DNA of 64,000 nt. Source: Pseudoalteromonas sp. SMS1. GTDB lineage: Bacteria > Pseudomonadota > Gammaproteobacteria > Enterobacterales > Alteromonadaceae. Numbering within the stretch: position 1 is the stretch's first letter; each line of letters starts with the position of its first letter. Below, one piece after another: positions 43,325-51,592 of this stretch. The notes beneath the pieces were generated by a model, which was given only the letters and a program-made list of their open reading frames with translations, made no database searches and was not told the origin of the DNA. A program made the translations under genes and the position numbers. Location: NCBI RefSeq assembly GCF_021530565.1, contig NZ_JAKGBI010000006.1:1-64000 (forward strand). The letters are read 5' to 3'.

Positions 43325-43928
43325 TCCCACGCCCGAGCTCGGCCTCGGGTTTCCAATACGTCATGATTGCACTCAAAATTTTCAAATTGGCAAAGTTTCG
43401 AGCTGAACGACAAATACTGAAAAGCGTTACTTTACGGCGTGTTGAACAAGAAAAAATAAATGCTTACAACCACTCGATGACATACATATCGCCATCAGCA
43501 AAAACAATGGATAAATGATTTAAAATATCAAAGTTTATTTTGCTCAACTCGTAAGTTTAACAGTGCCATATAAACACATGTTCAAATCATGCCATTGAGT
43601 GGCGAAAATAATTACCTCGCTATCATTGTCTACAAACGGGCGCTTGTTCGTGTTGTATCGTTCCCAGTTAACTGGACAATTGGACATACTTTGCACCCAA
43701 GCAAAGCTCCTAAAAATAAAATTTTCGTCTACACTGAAATTATTCTGCAGCTCACAAGGTCTTTTTCAGCAAGTCGTCCGGAGCGCAAATAAATTGCTTT
43801 TTTTGTATCGCGCGCAATTGCAAAAAAAGCCAATAAAAAGGCAATGGCCAGAATAATGCACACAAACAATATGGTGCGATTCGATGCCATTCGATACTTG
43901 GCATAACCAAAAACACGAGGAAAATACA
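43325..43928. other. Region upstream of the bufferin operon
   Basis: 604 bp with only overlapping short frames that look spurious. A GC-rich stem-like stretch (CCCGAG/CTCGGG) directly after the acetyltransferase stop may be its terminator. Shortly before the bufferin start is a pair of ATTCGAT repeats spaced 10 bp (43879 and 43889), possibly part of the promoter or an operator. Confidence 0.45.
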
Positions 43929-44393
43929 ATGAAAGCATTAACAGGCGCCGCTATGGCAATGATGGTTGCGGGACTTGTGGGGTGTAATTCAACAAGTGAG
44001 TCAGGTGCTTCAAGCAGTGCCACTGCTGCTAACACGGGCGCAGCAAAGACTGATTTAGTTCACTGTTATGATGTTAACGTTTGTGGCGGGCACAATGACT
44101 GTAAAACAGCAAGCAATGCATGTGCAGGTCAAGCCTCATGTAAAGGTACAGGGTTTGTTGGCATGCCTTCTAAAGCTTGTGCAGACGTCGGCGGTAAGCA
44201 AAAAGATGACTGGGTGGGCAGTATTGCAAAATCGGACTTAGTACACTGCCATGATGTCAATATTTGCGGTGGTCATAATGACTGTAAAACAGCAAGCAAC
44301 GCGTGTGCAGCGCAAGCTTCATGTAAAGGGACTGGTTTTGTCAACATGCCTGAAAAAGCATGTAAAGACATCGGCGGTAAAGTAGGTAGTTAA
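43929..44393 (+). CDS. bufA2: Bufferin-type RiPP precursor (BufA2-like), two-unit lipoprotein
   Basis: A 154-residue precursor starting at the ATG 43929, eight bases after GAGG; a longer in-frame start at 43884 lacks a good ribosome site. The signal peptide ends in a lipobox (GLVGC, Cys19), so the product is predicted to be a lipoprotein. After a Ser/Ala/Thr-rich linker come two near-identical units (42-90 and 103-151), each with HCxDVNx[19 protein letters not shown] and KAC. Each unit has six cysteines: 46, 52, 58, 65, 71, 84 and 107, 113, 119, 126, 132, 145. Bufferins are periplasmic metal-buffering peptides whose cysteines are converted to thiooxazole-type groups by the MNIO enzyme BufB with BufC, both encoded next. 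The duplication and the lipid anchor are unusual. Confidence 0.88.
   Translation: MKALTGAAMAMMVAGLVGCNSTSESGASSSATAANTGAAKTDLVHCYDVNVCGGHNDCKTASNACAGQASCKGTGFVGMPSKACADVGGKQKDDWVGSIAKSDLVHCHDVNICGGHNDCKTASNACAAQASCKGTGFVNMPEKACKDIGGKVGS
44052..44381 (+). repeat. Tandem duplication within the bufferin precursor gene
   Basis: Unit 1 (44052-44198) and unit 2 (44235-44381) are spaced by 183 bp and encode 49-residue segments that differ at only a few positions. Each retains the full six-cysteine pattern. The linker between them ([12 protein letters not shown]) is not repeated. Confidence 0.9.
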
Positions 44394-44401
44394 CATCTAT
44401 G

Positions 44402-44429
44402 AGGTGACTCGCTCAACAGCGAATCACCT
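44402..44429 (+). terminator. Hairpin between bufA2 and bufB (expression-ratio element)
   Basis: AGGTGA-CGCT (44402-44413) pairs with AGCG-TCACCT (44418-44429), with a small internal bulge and a four-base loop. It has only a short TT tail, so it is likely a leaky terminator or mRNA stabiliser that keeps precursor expression above enzyme expression, a common arrangement in RiPP operons. Confidence 0.5.
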
Positions 44430-44453
44430 TAACTTCACAATAGCGAGTTTAGA

Positions 44454-45299
44454 TTGAGTATTACACCCCCCCCTTATGTCGGCTTTGGTTTAGGTTTACG
44501 CACGTGCTACTTTGAAGAGATTTTAACCACCCAACCTAAGGTTGATTGGTTTGAGATTATTTCTGAAAACTATTTCGTCGATGGCGGTAAACCATGGCAT
44601 TATCTGGCACAAATTAAAGAGCGTTACCCTATTGTGATGCACGGCGTTTCTATGTCTATAGGCAGTACCTCTAGCATCGACTTTGGCTACTTAGATAACC
44701 TGAAAAAAACAATCAATCGGGTTAACCCTCTTTGGGTATCTGACCACCTTTGTTTTTCATCACTGGGCGACTTTAATAGTCATGATCTTTTACCAATGCC
44801 CTATACAGAAGAAGCGTTGACACACTTGTGTGAGAGATTAAACATTGTCCAAGACTATTTGCAAAGGCCTTTAATTTTAGAAAATGTGTCTAGCTATCTA
44901 ACATACGAAAGCTCGCAAATGAGCGAGTGGGAGTTTTTATGTGAGTTACATAACAGAACGCAATGCCGTTTCTTACTTGATATCAACAACATCTATGTCA
45001 GCGCACGTAATCATGATTTCGAGCCAGAAACATTTCTCAATGCCATGCCTGAAGAAGCCATTGCGCAAATACATTTGGCAGGGCACAGTGATTTTGGCAG
45101 TCATGTGATAGATACGCACGACCAACCTGTTTGCGATCATGTCTGGGATCTTTTTCACCGTTTTGCAAAAACGCGCGCGCCAATAAATACCATGATTGAA
45201 CGAGATGACAATTTTCCACCCTTTAGCGACCTTTTGACTGAATTAGAACATGCTAGAACACTTGCACCACAGAGGTGGAACACACATGAATGCGCTTGA
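44454..45299 (+). CDS. bufB: MNIO-family (DUF692) bufferin-maturing enzyme BufB
   Basis: A 281-residue TIM-barrel protein of the DUF692/MNIO family (multinuclear non-heme iron-dependent oxidases). Conserved metal-binding features are visible: FEIISENYF near the start, MHGVSMSIG, VSDHLCF, LENVSSYL, LLDINNIY, IHLAGH and the DTHDQPV loop. In bufferin systems this enzyme oxidises precursor cysteines with help from the DUF2063 partner BufC. Translation apparently starts at TTG, since no ATG or GTG lies between the hairpin and the conserved start. Codons 5-7 form an eight-C homopolymer (44466-44473). The end overlaps the BufC start by 14 bp. Confidence 0.93.
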   Translation: MSITPPPYVGFGLGLRTCYFEEILTTQPKVDWFEIISENYFVDGGKPWHYLAQIKERYPIVMHGVSMSIGSTSSIDFGYLDNLKKTINRVNPLWVSDHLCFSSLGDFNSHDLLPMPYTEEALTHLCERLNIVQDYLQRPLILENVSSYLTYESSQMSEWEFLCELHNRTQCRFLLDINNIYVSARNHDFEPETFLNAMPEEAIAQIHLAGHSDFGSHVIDTHDQPVCDHVWDLFHRFAKTRAPINTMIERDDNFPPFSDLLTELEHARTLAPQRWNTHECA

Positions 45300-46083
45300 A
45301 CAATTGCAACTAGACTTCATTAATATGCTCAGTCAAGGGAATAGGGAGTTTGAAAAGCATATTGCGGATCAGGCGGGTGTATTGGCACCCAATCAACGCG
45401 CAGAGATTTACCAGAATGCCTACCGGATCAGGTTGACTAAAGTATTGGAACAAGACCACGAAATACTGGGGCTTTACCTAGGAGATACGCTGTTTGATCA
45501 GATGGTTCAAGGCTATCTGGCCACGTTTCCTTCGAGTGCGCCATCGCTGAGGGCGTTTGGCGACAATCTACCCAAATTTTTATCTGAGCACCCTCCTTTT
45601 TGTGATCACGGCATACTGCACGAAATGGCCTTGTTTGAAAGGTTGCTACTGAGTGCATTCGATGCAGCAGATAGCGACACCTTACAATTTTCGCAACTAC
45701 AAACGATTCATCAGTCGAATTGGCCAAATATTCAGTTTCAACTACACGAAAGTGTACGTTTGCTAACCTGCCAATATGCAACCATTGAAAGCTGGCAAGC
45801 ACTCAAAAGTGACCAAGCGCCTCCGTCACCCGACATCCAATCGCCGCACTACTGGGTCATTGCCAGAGAACCAGATAAACGTACCGGGTTTTACCCGCTA
45901 ACCCGCGTTCACTATCAATGCCTACAAAGTATTCAGAATGGGCTGCCTTTTGGTTTTGTCTGCGAAACCGCCGCTCAATACACCGAGTCAGAAGAACAAG
46001 GTACGCTTCAAGTCATGGAGCTGCTTCAACAAGGTATTGAATTGGGCTGGTTTAAAAGTGACATCAAACTTCAGCAGATATAG
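45286..46083 (+). CDS. bufC: DUF2063 protein BufC, partner of the MNIO enzyme
   Basis: A 265-residue protein. I place the start at the ATG 45286, preceded by AGAGGTGG, rather than the in-frame ATG 12 codons upstream. The N-terminal half (about 1-100) is the DUF2063 helical domain (QLDFINML, QRAEIYQNAYRIRLTKVLEQDHEIL, FPSSAPSLRAFGDNLP). The C-terminal part should form the winged-helix-like RiPP-recognition module of MbnC/BufC proteins. The gene overlaps bufB by 14 bp, implying translational coupling and complex formation. Confidence 0.9.
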   Translation: MNALEQLQLDFINMLSQGNREFEKHIADQAGVLAPNQRAEIYQNAYRIRLTKVLEQDHEILGLYLGDTLFDQMVQGYLATFPSSAPSLRAFGDNLPKFLSEHPPFCDHGILHEMALFERLLLSAFDAADSDTLQFSQLQTIHQSNWPNIQFQLHESVRLLTCQYATIESWQALKSDQAPPSPDIQSPHYWVIAREPDKRTGFYPLTRVHYQCLQSIQNGLPFGFVCETAAQYTESEEQGTLQVMELLQQGIELGWFKSDIKLQQI

Positions 46084-46091
46084 GTGACACA

Positions 46092-46517
46092 ATGCGTTTA
46101 AGACAAAAGTTTCAACTTTACCAGTTCAGTGTCATATTTAGTATGGTGTTCGCCTTGATCGGGTTTAGTTACAACACGTGGCGCTTAGAAGCCACTGAAA
46201 ACAACAATAATACGAGACTTGCTTGCTTTGAAATACTCAAAGAACTGGCGGCGCTAGAGCAGCTTGTCTATATCGCGCATTACGACGGCGACTCAGTCAC
46301 AGCTAGCCCAAGAAAAGGCTGGATAAAAGTTGGGCTCATCAATGACTTCAGTTACCTGACCAACACACAAGTGCAAGCCAATGCAGGTAACCTGCATCAA
46401 ACTTGGACAGACAACTGGGAAAACATCTCCACAAGTAGTCAATCAGTGGAGCTGATCGTGCGCGACATTGACAAAATTAAAAATGATATCAAAACGCTCC
46501 TCACCACCTTACAATGA
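46092..46517 (+). CDS. Membrane-anchored small protein at the end of the buf operon, unknown
   Basis: A 141-residue protein with one N-terminal transmembrane or signal-anchor segment (about 10-26: YQFSVIFSMVFALIGF) and a mainly helical periplasmic part. It starts 8 bp after the bufC stop, so it is cotranscribed with the bufferin genes. It is not the DoxX-type protein often found in such operons, and I recognise no family. A role in trafficking, membrane retention or metal relay of the bufferin lipoprotein is inference from position only. Confidence 0.7.
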   Translation: MRLRQKFQLYQFSVIFSMVFALIGFSYNTWRLEATENNNNTRLACFEILKELAALEQLVYIAHYDGDSVTASPRKGWIKVGLINDFSYLTNTQVQANAGNLHQTWTDNWENISTSSQSVELIVRDIDKIKNDIKTLLTTLQ

Positions 46518-46543
46518 GGGCACTCGTTTTGATAGGTGCTCTC
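46516..46543 (+). terminator. Putative terminator of the buf operon
   Basis: GAGGGCAC (46516-46523) pairs with GTGCTCTC (46536-46543), with one G-T wobble, and is followed by TCAATTTAAG. It begins at the stop codon of the last buf operon gene. The T-tract is imperfect. Confidence 0.45.
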
Positions 46544-46600
46544 TCAATTTAAGTGTTATAGCGACGTATTACCTGCCGATTTGATGCACCTATTTGAAGA

Positions 46601-46978
46601 TTATTTTCGCCCTATCATCTTTTGGCATAGCGCATACATCTTACGGTTATATGCTTTAGCAAAATTATATTTTTCAACCCGCGCTTTTTTCTCTTCAGCA
46701 CTTTTCAACACATCTCCCGTACCAGCAAGAAACTTAGTGCCACAATGTGCCTTCAATTTTTCGATAGGTATGTGCTCTAAACCCGGCGAGACAGGCCGCC
46801 GACCTTGAGTTAAAAACAGACGGTAGTCACGGTTTTCAAGGGCTTTTTCAACTTCAACATCAATGTTCAATACATCACTTTTGGTAACCGTACTCGTTTG
46901 CTCTGGCCCTTGAGAAAGTGACTGTCCTGTGCACCCGACAACCCCCCATAAACAAGCCAGAATTTGCAAGCGTCTCAT
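46601..46978 (-). CDS. Small lipoprotein downstream of the metalloprotease
   Basis: A 125-residue protein with a short signal peptide and lipobox (GVVGC), so it is predicted to be a lipoprotein. The mature part is charged and helical, with no recognised domain. Its ATG overlaps the protease stop codon (ATGA), a sign of translational coupling, so it may assist or anchor the protease. That link is inferred from the overlap only. Confidence 0.7.
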   Translation of the reverse strand: MRRLQILACLWGVVGCTGQSLSQGPEQTSTVTKSDVLNIDVEVEKALENRDYRLFLTQGRRPVSPGLEHIPIEKLKAHCGTKFLAGTGDVLKSAEEKKARVEKYNFAKAYNRKMYALCQKMIGRK

Positions 46979-49521
46979 CTATTACTCCTAAAACTAATCC
47001 GCGTCATGATTAACAGTATCAATACATTCAACATGAAATATACACTGCCAGAAGACCCACCAGAGTCAGATGGCGTGGTGACTGTAATGGTTACTTGAGC
47101 CGAAGACTCTCCCCCAGAGGCATCTTTGATACTATAAGTGAGTTGCTCTGTTCCCGTAAAATTAGCAGCAGGTGTATAGGCAAGTTGATTGTTAGACACA
47201 AACACATTGCCACTGCCTTGATAACTCACACTGCCTATTGAGAGCGCATCACCGTCGATATCAGTGTCGTTGGCCAGTACATTTAATGCATTGCTTTGGC
47301 TATTTTCTATTACCGTAAAAGCGTCACTTATGGCTTGTGGTAAATCGTTTACCGCTGTTACTGATATTTGCGCGTTAAAAACATCACTGGATAACGCCCC
47401 CCGAGTTGCCGTGATTGGTACCGTTAGCGCACCATTAAAATTGGCACTTGGTGTGACAATAAGCCCTGTAAAACTATAATTTTCACCAGCTTGAAGTGTC
47501 AGTGTTTCTGCGTTGAAGCCACCAGCGTAGCTAAAGTCATCCACCGAAAGTGTAATACTACTGTCCTCCGCGAGTGTTAAAGTTTGCTGCGCCGTTATCT
47601 CAGGCGCAATAGGCTCACTCGACCCATTCACAGAGATGGAACCAGCACTCACCGCAAAGAAAATGTTGTCCACACAGGAAATTTTGATTTTTCCCTGTGA
47701 AGAGCTCAATAACTGAGACAACGTCACAGTGTGCTCGCCGTCATTATCGACATTGCTGGCCAGACTGGTTGGAAAAGACTCGCCACCATCTAGAGACAAA
47801 AATATATTAACTTGTTGGCATGAAATGGGCGCATTTTCACTACCAGCGGTATGCCATTTTATCTGCTGGGTCCCGAGATCCCATTGCGCCCCAGCACTGG
47901 GCTCAGTCACACTGAAACCTTGTTGATTGCTGATAACATTGACAATCATCGCGTCATCGGCAATGTTACCTGCACTGTCTCTAACCAATAATTTAAAATT
48001 GAGCGGCCGAGTCGTTGTTGGTAAGGCTTCACCATAACTTGATTGCCCAGACAAGACATCAGCTAATTGAGGAAACGTTCTCTCACCGGTTGTTGTGGGA
48101 TTGAACACCCGAAAGAGCGGCCCGCTCCCACTATCTGTCGAGTCTTCTTGCGCACTACTCGTGGCACTTCCCAAGTCGCTTTGCTGCCAACTGTAACTGA
48201 GCGTATCTCCCTCATTGTCTGTAGCACTGCCTTTCAATGTAAACGGCGTACGCGCGGGGATGGAATAGTCAGGTCCCGCATTGACAACGGGCGCTTGATT
48301 CGTTTTTGCAGTGCGAGTACCACATGTGCTACCACCCGTTTGACGCGTAAATGCTGCCATCTGCTCCAAAGAATGGACATGAAAGTAAGGGTCTGAGTTG
48401 GTCTGTAAGTTTTGCGATTCACAAATACCCGTGTAGGCCATAATTGTCGAACCACTGCCCGGCTCAAACGCTGCTGAGTCCACTCGATTGCCGCCACACG
48501 CTCCAGCGAGCCCATTGTATGTATGGTCAGCACCGAGCTGATGTCCTATTTCATGAGCAACATAGTCAATGTAAAACGCATCATTCACAGGTTGTGGATT
48601 CCCCGTGACGCCCTCTGCTTTTGCCTCACTGCATGCCACCCCAAACCCAGCTAGGCCACCGCCTCCCGTCCCAACCAAATGGCCAATATCATAAGCTTGT
48701 GCGCCTATGGCACCATCAATCACAGTAGTAAGATTATCTATATCAGTATCATCGTTTACAAATGGGTCTGAATTAGGGTCTAAAAAAATCAGCGTATCGT
48801 TATTGTCAACCAATTCAAAAGAGGTTGACAGATCTCTTAAGTACACTTGGTTTATTCGGTTGACGAGCGTCACCAGTGCGGCCATTACGGTCGATTTTGT
48901 ACCACCGTGAAACTGGCTATATTCTCCCGTTGTAGTGATGGCCAACCGATATTTAACGTCTTCAGACAAAGGGGTTGCAAAGCTTGGCGTGTCAAAAGGT
49001 TTGGCGCCTTGAGGCAAGCTGATCTCCGGATGTTTGATGGGCTGATTAAAAACGTGTGCGCCAGCCACATTTTTCATTGTCCTTTTGTAGTACACCTGAT
49101 AATACCCATCAGGTGAAGACTGATTAACCGGATCAATATACACCGTGTCATTTTTAAAGCTATACATGCCATGAAAGCCATTGGGAGTGTAATCAAAAGT
49201 CCCCCGAACATGCGGGTTGCCGACTTGAACACCAATGAATGTTTTTATGTTTGGATATTTACGCTGGAGCGAACTAGGCATCACAGCATAGGGGATGAGC
49301 CTAAAGCGCAAAAGGGTGCCTTCAGGGCTTGGTATATCGACCACGATATTTTGGGAAGACAATAGGTGCTCTAAATATGCGCTATTTAAATGGGACTCAA
49401 GTGCACCGGTGTGATTTGATTGCGAGGGTTTATGTGAATGACTCTGCCACAGTACTTCATTGCCTTGTGACCAAAATGCAACTGTCAATAACACGACAAA
49501 AACAGCAACAGACTTTACCAT
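46975..49521 (-). CDS. Secreted reprolysin-like (M12B-type) zinc metalloprotease with Ig-like repeats and GlyGly-CTERM tail
   Basis: An 848-residue secreted protease. Signal peptide 1-20, propeptide to about 185, catalytic domain about 187-395 with the zinc site HEIGHQLGADH (His323, Glu324, His327, His333) and the Met-turn STIMAYTG. The C-terminal half has Ig/cadherin-like domains (VNAGPDYSIPARTPFTLKGSATDNEGDTL starts one type near 410; a tandem cadherin-like domain with LANDTDIDGD is near 750). The last 30 residues form a GlyGly-CTERM-like sorting signal: GGSSG, one hydrophobic helix and a basic end, which in type II-secreting marine bacteria is processed by rhombosortase. A coupled lipoprotein gene follows. 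Confidence 0.9.
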   Translation of the reverse strand: MVKSVAVFVVLLTVAFWSQGNEVLWQSHSHKPSQSNHTGALESHLNSAYLEHLLSSQNIVVDIPSPEGTLLRFRLIPYAVMPSSLQRKYPNIKTFIGVQVGNPHVRGTFDYTPNGFHGMYSFKNDTVYIDPVNQSSPDGYYQVYYKRTMKNVAGAHVFNQPIKHPEISLPQGAKPFDTPSFATPLSEDVKYRLAITTTGEYSQFHGGTKSTVMAALVTLVNRINQVYLRDLSTSFELVDNNDTLIFLDPNSDPFVNDDTDIDNLTTVIDGAIGAQAYDIGHLVGTGGGGLAGFGVACSEAKAEGVTGNPQPVNDAFYIDYVAHEIGHQLGADHTYNGLAGACGGNRVDSAAFEPGSGSTIMAYTGICESQNLQTNSDPYFHVHSLEQMAAFTRQTGGSTCGTRTAKTNQAPVVNAGPDYSIPARTPFTLKGSATDNEGDTLSYSWQQSDLGSATSSAQEDSTDSGSGPLFRVFNPTTTGERTFPQLADVLSGQSSYGEALPTTTRPLNFKLLVRDSAGNIADDAMIVNVISNQQGFSVTEPSAGAQWDLGTQQIKWHTAGSENAPISCQQVNIFLSLDGGESFPTSLASNVDNDGEHTVTLSQLLSSSQGKIKISCVDNIFFAVSAGSISVNGSSEPIAPEITAQQTLTLAEDSSITLSVDDFSYAGGFNAETLTLQAGENYSFTGLIVTPSANFNGALTVPITATRGALSSDVFNAQISVTAVNDLPQAISDAFTVIENSQSNALNVLANDTDIDGDALSIGSVSYQGSGNVFVSNNQLAYTPAANFTGTEQLTYSIKDASGGESSAQVTITVTTPSDSGGSSGSVYFMLNVLILLIMTRISFRSNR

Positions 49522-49860
49522 AAAGCCACCTATTACTTGAATTCAATTATTACAGCATAGTCACATTGGAAGTAATTGCCTGAAATCATCCCCATTTATT
49601 AACCGCTATTTTAAAATATCTGGTAAGACATACATTCACATTGCTCAACCAATACGCTTAGTAGGCCTTCATATTGCTTACTCGCAAAGCACTGACGCTC
49701 GATGCCTTATCAGTACCCAATTTCGTGAGATATCTCTTACAAGTCGTGTACGCAATACCTGTAATAAGTTGTAATTACGTACAAATACTCGTCAGACCAC
49801 TTGAATCTATTATGCAAACCTCTTAAAGTGCAGGTCATCAGATTTGCACAGGGAACAGCA
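49522..49860. other. Non-coding region upstream of the protease gene
   Basis: 339 bp between divergent genes. It should contain the protease promoter. One perfect 10-bp palindrome, GAGATATCTC, lies at 49727-49736. No other feature is visible. Confidence 0.45.
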
Positions 49861-50085
49861 ATGATTTTTTTAATAAGATGGATAAGTTGTATCGCTATGA
49901 TAACGTTATCACTCATTTATCTAATAGAGAGTGAGTTTCTATACACAATACTTTTAGCAATCTTTGCCTATATTTTGAATCCGGGTACTCAGGGTTCATC
50001 TGTTGAGTACGAGAATGGTAAGCGATTATTTGACAAGTACCTTGTTGATAAACCTAAACGAAGAAATAATCTGAAGCCTTGGTAA
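49861..50085 (+). CDS. Small membrane protein, unknown function
   Basis: A 74-residue protein starting at the ATG 49861, preceded by AGGGA; a TTG 20 codons upstream has no good ribosome site. Two hydrophobic stretches cover most of the first 45 residues, followed by a basic soluble tail (KRLFDKYLVDKPKRRNN). No family is recognised. A weak stem-loop (AAGCCT/AGGCTT with Ts) follows the stop. Confidence 0.55.
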   Translation: MIFLIRWISCIAMITLSLIYLIESEFLYTILLAIFAYILNPGTQGSSVEYENGKRLFDKYLVDKPKRRNNLKPW

Positions 50086-50118
50086 CAATCGCAGGCTTTT
50101 TATCGGGCTACACAATAC

Positions 50119-50889
50119 TTAGGGCCCGATAAACATTTTATTGTGTTCTGCCAGTGCCCTTTTGATTTTATCAATCAAGACTTTATTGGTATCCAATTGA
50201 AATGCCATACACGCACGTCTATCTGAAGAATTGCGCACCTCAAGTGCTGGCTCAACATTGCTGTAATCGACCCCCATTAACCTCAGTCGTTCGTACATGG
50301 TGTATTCTGTTGTCAGCAGAAAATCAATGCGACCCGCAACCAGCTTTTTCTGCGAGGCACTCGGATCAGCGGTAATATCAAGGTTCACACCCGCTTCAAA
50401 GCCTTGATTAACTAAATACTCGTGCACAACACTCCCCCGTACAACGGAAATAACGTATTTTTTTGCCTCTTCTATAGAGTTAACTTGGATATCATCGCGA
50501 CTTTTTAATTTAAACAAGTACTGACGAACAGGCCTCATGAGTGGGCATGCCCATTCAAATAGCTTTTCTCGCTCTGCATTTCTGTAGATTGAGTAAATCA
50601 TCGTATTTGGTTGGGTTTTGGCAAGCTTCATTGAGCGAGCCCAAGGGTATAAACGAATATCGTACTCGACTCCAGCGGCATCAAGCACTTCTCTTACTTT
50701 TTTTGTCGCGCGTCCTACAATCACTCCGTCATCATTAGCATAGTTGTATGGCACCCACTCCTCTGTTACAACTTGAAGCTTAGGTAAAGGTGCCGATACC
50801 GCATTCAATGCGATGCAGCAAAATAAAATAGCTAACCGTGTAAGTAAACTTAACACGTTTAAACCTCCGAACATCGACGCGACATGCAT
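50119..50889 (-). CDS. Periplasmic solute-binding protein, SBP_bac_3 family
   Basis: A 256-residue protein with an N-terminal signal peptide (hydrophobic core about 12-28, cleavage near VSA) and the fold of family 3 extracellular solute-binding proteins (LQVVTEEWVPYNYAND... start, DIQVNSIEEAKKYVISVVRGS hinge region). Many stand-alone relatives in Pseudoalteromonas and Shewanella lack a transporter nearby, as here, and the ligand cannot be predicted. It has its own promoter region upstream. Confidence 0.83.
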   Translation of the reverse strand: MHVASMFGGLNVLSLLTRLAILFCCIALNAVSAPLPKLQVVTEEWVPYNYANDDGVIVGRATKKVREVLDAAGVEYDIRLYPWARSMKLAKTQPNTMIYSIYRNAEREKLFEWACPLMRPVRQYLFKLKSRDDIQVNSIEEAKKYVISVVRGSVVHEYLVNQGFEAGVNLDITADPSASQKKLVAGRIDFLLTTEYTMYERLRLMGVDYSNVEPALEVRNSSDRRACMAFQLDTNKVLIDKIKRALAEHNKMFIGP

Positions 50890-51051
50890 TCATTTAGCCC
50901 AAAGAGCTAAAACCTCTAGTTACTAGGATAGACGCTGCACACACATCGTTAAAAGTAAAAGTACAAAAATGTAAAGTAATTCAACTTACGATCCCTGTAT
51001 CCTTTAATAAGGAGAACCTTAAAAACCTACCCTGCTACCGCTCACCTTGAA

Positions 51052-51510
51052 TTAGCGAAAAAATACCACCTTATGAATTTTACCATTTTCAATTTGGTAG
51101 CTAGTCACAAACTCAGAGCGCTTATCAACTACACCTGCTTGTTCTGAACAAATTTCAGATGTCTCATGGTCAATCACAATATTGCCATTCGTTATTCGTT
51201 TAATTGAGGTCGCTTTCAAACAGTGCATTTTTTCAAACATCAGTCCATAGCGCTTTATTAGCTGTTTTTTGCCTTTGAACATAAGTGTCTGAGGGTAAAT
51301 GTAAAACTCTACATTCTCATCGTATAAAGCGATGAATTTTCTGATGTCCTGTGTGTTATAAGCAGAAATTAGGGCATCGATAACAGCCTCTGCTTCTTTC
51401 TCGCTTTCGGTCTTCTGTAAATTGTATTCACTTGCGCGACCCTCGAAAGCGGGATTCGCAATAGAAACCCACGAGGTAAGTAACACCATAATTAACAACA
51501 AGTACCTCAT
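51052..51510 (-). CDS. Secreted NTF2-like (SnoaL/DUF4440-type) protein
   Basis: A 152-residue protein with a signal peptide (1-18, cleavage after SIA) and a cone-shaped alpha+beta NTF2-like domain, seen from AVIDALISAYNTQDIRKFIALYDENVEFY, the usual first helix and strand. The family includes enzymes and binding proteins, and no active-site residues single out a function. It is a separate unit between the solute-binding protein and ferredoxin reductase genes. Confidence 0.7.
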   Translation of the reverse strand: MRYLLLIMVLLTSWVSIANPAFEGRASEYNLQKTESEKEAEAVIDALISAYNTQDIRKFIALYDENVEFYIYPQTLMFKGKKQLIKRYGLMFEKMHCLKATSIKRITNGNIVIDHETSEICSEQAGVVDKRSEFVTSYQIENGKIHKVVFFR

Positions 51511-51592
51511 AATTCCCCCTTTTTGGTACGTACAGGGGAATTATAACAAGTTTCGTTACTTTTATATACTAAATGGATCAATGCTGAATCGA

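Noticed and set aside
43321..43518. 65-residue frame overlapping the acetyltransferase stop
   Set aside because: No ribosome site and no recognisable sequence; it crosses a probable terminator stem.
45437..45802. 121-residue minus-strand open frame
   Set aside because: It is antisense to bufC, which is clearly coding, and shows no family resemblance.
48067..48396. 109-residue plus-strand open frame
   Set aside because: It is antisense to the metalloprotease gene. Arg/Thr-rich composition typical of a shadow frame.
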